13,677 bases of DNA, taken from NCBI GenBank assembly GCA_016946835.1, contig JACVTC010000647.1:1-13677 (forward strand). Direction: 5' to 3'. Shown one piece after another: positions 10,294-13,677 of the stretch. The notes beneath the pieces were generated by a model. It worked only from the letters and a program-made list of their open reading frames with translations, was not told where the DNA came from and made no database searches. The DNA comes from Neocallimastix lanati (nom. inval.). Taxonomy: Eukaryota > Neocallimastigomycota > Neocallimastigomycetes > Neocallimastigales > Neocallimastigaceae. Both the position numbers and the translations under genes were made by a program. Every line of letters begins with the position of its first letter. Within the stretch, counting starts at the first letter, position 1.

Positions 10294-10471
10294 CAATATT
10301 CTTTTTCATTATTTTCAGTACGTAAGTGATAATTATTAAAAATTTTGGAATAATTTTTATAATTTAATATTTCTTTTATTAGAAAACAATAATAAATAGT
10401 AATATTTTTTATTATTAATAATAAAAATAATACAAATAATAAAAATAATAAAATTAATAAAAATAATAGAT
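10129..10471. other. AT-rich spacer after gene 2
   Basis: Nothing gene-like. It holds T runs (26 T at 10263-10288) and AAT/ATT-rich low complexity. The AATAAAAATAAT-type stretch before 10472 resembles that before the second repeat copy at 10812. Confidence 0.7.
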
Positions 10472-11080
10472 ATAATATTCTTTTTTATATATAATTTATT
10501 AATATTCAATTGAAAAAATAATTTTTTATAATTCTCTTTTAATAGAATATATTATTATATCTTTTGAAATAGTTATTTAATAATAGTTAATGGTAAAAAT
10601 ATATTATTTCTTTTGATATATTTATTTGTGATTATATAGAATATCTTTAAAATTTATGGCTTTATTTTAAAATATTTATAAGCCACATTATGAAATGCAC
10701 TACATTCATAATTAAGAATCTAATGATCGTGCATTTCTCAACGTGGCGTATTTTTGTATGTGGCTTTTTAATAATTAAATAATAATTATTAAAAATAAAT
10801 AATTAAATTAATAATAAATATTCTTTTTTTTATATATATAACTTATTAATATTCAATTATAAAATTAATTTTTTATAATTCCTTTTTAATAGAATATATT
10901 ATTATTTCTTTTGAAATAGTTATTTAATAATAGTTAATGGTAAAAATATACTATTATTTCTTTTGAAATAATAATTATTTATATATTTATTAATGATTAT
11001 ATAGAATATCTTAAAAAATTATAGCTTTATTTTAAAATATTTATAAGCCACATTGCGAAATGCACTACATTCATAATTAA
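10472..11080. repeat. Diverged direct repeat pair (about 245 and 269 bp)
   Basis: Copy A spans about 10472-10716 and copy B about 10812-11080. They share, in order, TTATTAATATTCAATT, AATAGAATATATTATTAT, AGTTAATGGTAAAAATATA, GATTATATAGAATATCTT, and AAAATATTTATAAGCCACAT leading into GAAATGCACTACATTC. B has an extra stretch near 10960-10990. Both end at the same point after CATTCATAATTAA, as expected of a discrete element or a duplication with defined ends. There is no coding frame. Probably two copies of a nonautonomous mobile element, or a tandem duplication with a spacer. Confidence 0.85.
10680..10766. repeat. Nested inverted repeat with GCCAC arms
   Basis: The arm at 10682-10700 (GCCACATTATGAAATGCAC) pairs at 16 of 19 positions with 10729-10747 (GTGCATTTCTCAACGTGGC) around a 28-base loop. 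An outer pair, AAGCCACAT at 10680-10688 and ATGTGGCTT at 10758-10766, is perfect. Copy B of the direct repeat has the left arm only (11046-11066). The structure could be a terminal inverted repeat remnant or a hairpin. Confidence 0.75.
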
Positions 11081-11336
11081 TATCTTGACCTACTCATTAA
11101 GGCCAAATTGACTTTTAAGTTTTAATAATAATCTTACCACCATATACGAATTTAAAACTACGATTTCAATCGATTACTTCAAGATATTTGAGTTAATCAA
11201 TTTAATCAATAATTCTTTTAATATATAATTAACAAAAATTGATATATTAATTTTTTTTTTTTTTTTTTTTTTTATTTAAAGCCGAAATTTTTTATTTATT
11301 TATTCGTTTATTAATTACATGAATTTTTTTATAAAG

Positions 11337-11381
<45 letters not shown>

Positions 11382-11507
11382 AGAATTAATATAATAAATA
11401 TTATTTATCCAATTAGAATATAATAATATTTAAAATAGTAATGTGAAACAAAAAGTAATATTAAAAATAAAATATGTAAATAAATTCAAAAAAAGTTCAT
11501 ATGGATT
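11081..11507. other. Mixed spacer with T23 and A44 tracts
   Basis: The first 120 bases are more complex than typical spacer and include TATCTTGA (11082-11089) and its complement TCAAGATA near 11181. The minus strand has short interrupted frames, such as one reading SFKFVYGGKIIIKT, but no continuous gene. A T run at 11251-11273 and an A run of 44 at 11337-11380 follow. The A run could be a retroposon tail or simple slippage. Confidence 0.5.
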
Positions 11508-11696
11508 TTATATGCAACGAACCTCACTTATAGGATTTTTGTTTAAAGGAATTCTAATTCCGGAATTGGGGTTTGAATTGACTATCTGAAAGAAATTATG
11601 GTCCTCTCTTTCAAAGGTATTGGCCCTGTTAGCCTGTCTTACTGCATTTTCAGCATTAACATTTCTGGTTAGTTTTACCCTTATCGAGTGTAGTGT
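11508..11696 (-). pseudogene. GC-richer open frame fragment, 62 codons, unknown
   Basis: On the minus strand this reads without a stop from ACA (11696) to TAA (11508-11510), with no ATG. The product is polar, with segments such as NVNAENAVRQANRANTFER and SNPNSGIRIPLNKNP, and codon choice is far richer than in random AT spacer. A stop lies directly upstream, so it is at best an exon or a broken gene end. The plus strand is also nearly open, with one TGA at about 11586, and more hydrophobic. The DNA holds the 12-bp palindrome AATTCCGGAATT (11556-11567) and a perfect 7-bp hairpin, TGAAAGA/TCTTTCA (11587-11613). It could equally be the end of a LINE or SINE, or an RNA gene. I do not recognise it. 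Confidence 0.4.
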
Positions 11697-11706
11697 TTAA
11701 AGTTTT

Positions 11707-11819
<113 letters not shown>

Positions 11820-12070
11820 GATTGATATATGTTGTTTATTTATTGTATATAATAATGCAAATAGAACATATATGATGCATTATATAGAATATATATCACG
11901 TGAATATATTGGATACATATACATATGTACAAGTTACACAAGTTCTTAAAAGGATTGTTAACATATATTTATACAATATAAAATAAACTTATTAATTGAT
12001 TTACATTAATATAAATTATCATATATAAGATAATATGAATAAATATATAGTATAATTATTAAGTAGATAT
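11820..12070. other. Moderately complex AT spacer with CACGTG
   Basis: Fewer homopolymers than elsewhere. It contains CACGTG at 11897-11902, in a context shared with the island at 2118-2139, and the palindrome TGTTAACA near 11957. No gene is seen. Confidence 0.6.
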
Positions 12071-12260
12071 TGTTAGCTGATCTGAAGTTCTGTATATAAG
12101 AATTATTGATGTATGTGATATACATGAATCTAATGTGCTATAAATGATGAATAGTAAAAATTCACTGTAATATTTATACTTAAAGATAATACTTAATTTA
12201 TAAAAACAAAATAAATCAACAATAACAAATTTATTAATCACAAATTAAAGTGCGTTAACA
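12071..12260. mobile_element. Weak solo-LTR-like segment, about 190 bp
   Basis: The segment starts TGTTAGC and ends GCGTTAACA, giving TG...CA termini with a 5-bp inverted match (TGTTA/TAACA). It has a TATATAAG word at 12094-12101 and fewer homopolymers than its surroundings. The flanks GATAT and GATTA are similar but not an exact target duplication. There are no internal retroelement genes nearby. Terminal matches this short can arise by chance in AT-rich DNA. Confidence 0.2.
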
Positions 12261-12600
12261 GATTAAGAGTTTCGACTACTCTAAAACAAAGCTCATTAAT
12301 ATATTATAATAAATAATAAAGTCAAATTATAAAGAAGAAGCTAGTACAAAGATATATATATCAAAGATCATTATGCTAAAATTTGTATTTATCAGAATTG
12401 AAAATGATGACAATTATGAATTTCGAAACTGACTTCAATTATATTAGAGAAAGCTTTTAGTACTACTACAATTTAAATAAAAGAAAGTAAATTACAAATT
12501 TATGAAATATTTTTTTTATCATTATTCTAATAAATTTATTTTACTAATTTATTTTCTCATTCAATAAATTTATCTTATTTTATTTTATATTTTTATTTTA
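12261..12600. other. Spacer with a short decayed-looking frame
   Basis: An ATG at 12374 opens a frame of about 19 codons (MLKFVFIRIENDDNYEFRN) and then stops. Neither strand extends it. The sequence is more complex than simple spacer, so this may be an old exon or element remnant, but no function can be given. Confidence 0.3.
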
Positions 12601-12680
12601 TTTTATTTTTATATTGTTATATTTTATTTTATTTTATATTTATATTTTTATATTATATTATATTATATTATATTATTTTA

Positions 12681-12860
12681 TTCAATCTGTACTTTATATT
12701 TATATTTCTACTATTTTTTTATTTTATTTTATTTTATTCAATCTGTACTTTATATTTATTATTTCTACTATTTATTTTATTCTATATTATTTTATTTTAT
12801 TCAATTTGTACTTTATATTTATTATTTCTACTATTTATTTTATTTTATTCATTTTATTTT
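12681..12860. repeat. Tandem repeat of about 60 bp, three copies
   Basis: Units start with TTCAATCTGTACTTTATATT at 12681 and 12737, and with a one-base variant at 12800. Spacings are 56 and 63 bp, with each unit followed by TTTCTACTATTT and TTTTA-type filler. A long plus-strand frame crosses the array only because the repeat lacks stops there; its Tyr/Phe/Ile/Leu product is not credible. Confidence 0.9.
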
Positions 12861-13677
12861 ATTTTTATATTTTTATTTTATTTTGTTTTATTTTATTTTT
12901 ATATTTTTTATGTGTAAAATAATCAAAATTTCAAATTTATTATTTTTTTAATGATTTCCTTTTTAATAAATATTTTTGAATTTAACCTATGTATTATTTA
13001 TCTATTAATTAATTAATTTCCATATATAGATTATAATTTTTTTTCTATTTTCGAAAGTTTTGTGTAATCCAAGAGTGATATTTCAATGTATATATAATCC
13101 AAAAATTTTTATTAAGAAATAGAAGGTTTTATAAAGTTGGTATTTTCAATTAATACTGAATATTTATAAATATTTAATATTTATTATATATAATAACTTA
13201 TAAATCATTATATTGTTAGACATTAAATATTTTTATTTTTTGGCTTATAAAAATTTAATTGAAAATTAGATAATATTTATAATTAATAAAGTTTATTAAT
13301 ATTTAATAATTACCGTTTTAATATTTTTATGTAATTATTTTTTATTGCCTATTATATTATATATATTATAATATATACATAATACATGAATAGTGGTGTT
13401 AAATATGCTTTAAATATATTAATAATATATTGTAGTATTAATTGTTTCTATTAAATCAATACAATAAATTAACTTTTAATAATATAATATATATAATAAT
13501 ATAATAATAATATAATAATATTATTATTATTATTATTAATATTATATAATTTATATAAAATTTTAATTATATAATTATATATATATTTTTGATCTTTAAT
13601 AATTAATCTTTTACTAATGTTTTTGATATGTTAAAATCTTTATTATTTATTATTAAAACCTAATTTTATTTTGTTAT
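12861..13677. other. AT-rich spacer to the window end
   Basis: No gene is supported. At about 13495-13550 an (AAT)n stretch runs straight into an (ATT)n stretch, forming a self-complementary block able to make a long hairpin. Confidence 0.7.

Noticed and set aside
12059-12241. 60-codon minus-strand open frame
   Set aside because: There is no recognisable domain and no coding-like rise in base complexity limited to the frame. It lies across the LTR-like segment.
12266-12283. tRNA T-arm-like hairpin AGAGTTTCGACTACTCT
   Set aside because: The 5-bp stem and 7-base TTCGACT loop are a good T-arm mimic, but no matching acceptor, anticodon or D arm is present upstream.
12614-12922. 102-codon plus-strand open frame
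   Set aside because: It is a translation of TTTTA filler and of the tandem repeat at 12681-12860. One repeat spacing (56 bp) does not preserve the frame, and the product is low-complexity Tyr/Phe/Ile/Leu.

Overview
This is an extremely AT-rich eukaryotic nuclear window with two protein-coding loci in about 13.7 kb; the rest is repeats and homopolymer-rich spacer. The base composition, T and A runs of 23 to 44 bases, AAT/ATT microsatellites, Asn-rich low-complexity protein segments, short GT-AG introns and standard genetic code resemble anaerobic gut fungi (Neocallimastigomycota). One locus looks like a cilium/flagellum-type protein, which fits a lineage with flagellated zoospores and argues against Dictyostelium-like amoebae. 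The assignment is inferred from style and gene content, not from a marker gene.

Layout. Positions 1-1908 are the end of a satellite array of about 33 units in two length classes (about 50 and 71 bp), closed by a 24-bp motif present twice (1911-1958). From 1959 to 5850 I see no convincing gene. The spacer holds two long T tracts and one small GC-richer island near 2104-2165. Gene 1 (5851-6621, +) is intronless and encodes a 256-residue basic protein of unknown function, with four Arg-Ser-x-Ser type sites and helical ends. Its 3' flank is duplicated. After more AT spacer, gene 2 (8097-10128, +) can be read as about nine small exons. Together they encode a protein of about 280 residues with a degenerate BLUF-like fold, similar by eye to TEX47-type ciliary proteins. 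Most of its exons join in frame at GT-AG sites. It also has a TAA in exon 1, a TAA in exon 3, and two junctions with no GT donor; one of those looks like a minor-spliceosome AT-AC intron. The locus is therefore either a decaying gene or one with unusual splicing.

The right third (10129-13677) is repeat-dominated. It holds a 245/269-bp direct repeat pair ending in a GCCAC hairpin, an A44 tract, a GC-richer 190-bp island that is open on the minus strand and followed by an (AATA)28 microsatellite, a weak solo-LTR-like segment, and a tandem repeat of about 60 bp.

The two genes share a strand but are about 1.5 kb apart. Nothing suggests they work together. All assignments are by eye; no similarity search was possible.
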